DNA of 5,013 bases from Gemmatimonadaceae bacterium (GTDB lineage: Bacteria; Gemmatimonadota; Gemmatimonadetes; Gemmatimonadales; Gemmatimonadaceae), in NCBI GenBank assembly GCA_013361745.1, contig JABFXM010000313.1:1-5013 (forward strand), read 5' to 3'. The notes under the pieces were generated by a model. The model made no database searches. It had not been told where the DNA came from and saw only the letters and a list, made by a program, of their open reading frames with translations. Both the position numbers and the translations under genes were made by a program. Within the stretch, counting starts at the first letter, position 1. Each line of letters opens with the position of its first letter. Positions 5,009 through 5,013 of this stretch are shown here, piece by piece.

Positions 5009-5013
5009 CCGGT

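Overview
The window reads as a piece of chromosome from a high-GC, Gram-negative-type bacterium. Coding regions use mostly G/C third positions. One gene encodes a secreted outer-membrane beta-barrel, which implies a second membrane. The mix of gene families, together with an intergenic inverted repeat built on the phrase GGCACGAAGG, suggests Gemmatimonadota or a similar soil/environmental phylum. That placement is inference from gene style, not proof.

Layout. (1) 2-1656, plus strand: the 3' part of an N-carbamoylputrescine amidase gene (aguB), followed after 5 bases by a complete agmatine deiminase gene (aguA). Together they convert agmatine to N-carbamoylputrescine and then to putrescine. 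(2) 1657-1813: an intergenic leader with two clear hairpins, a pyrimidine tract and a strong ribosome binding site. It leads into a 193-residue outer-membrane beta-barrel protein (1814-2395) that ends at a textbook intrinsic terminator (2417-2452). (3) 2453-2703: non-coding, dominated by an almost perfect inverted repeat with tandem 8-base units in its arms. (4) 2704-3264, minus strand: a four-helix membrane protein resembling the DUF2231 family. (5) 3265-3366: divergent intergenic gap. (6) 3367-4226, plus strand: an OsmC-like protein overlapping by four bases with a DCC-family (DUF393) thiol protein, forming a small thiol-redox operon. (7) 4208-4293: a second, unrelated inverted repeat with 9-base tandem units. 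(8) 4292-5008, minus strand: a protein weakly resembling DUF1990.

No tRNA, rRNA, CRISPR array, transposase, phage gene or recognisable defence system is present, and the genes themselves look like ordinary housekeeping or accessory chromosome. The most notable structure is non-coding. Both convergent gene pairs in the window are separated by a long inverted repeat whose arms consist of short tandem units, 8 bases in one and 9 in the other. The two are unrelated in sequence but share an architecture. In the second, the stop codons of both flanking genes lie in or at the edge of the repeat arms. A secondary lead is the structured 5' leader of the outer-membrane protein gene.
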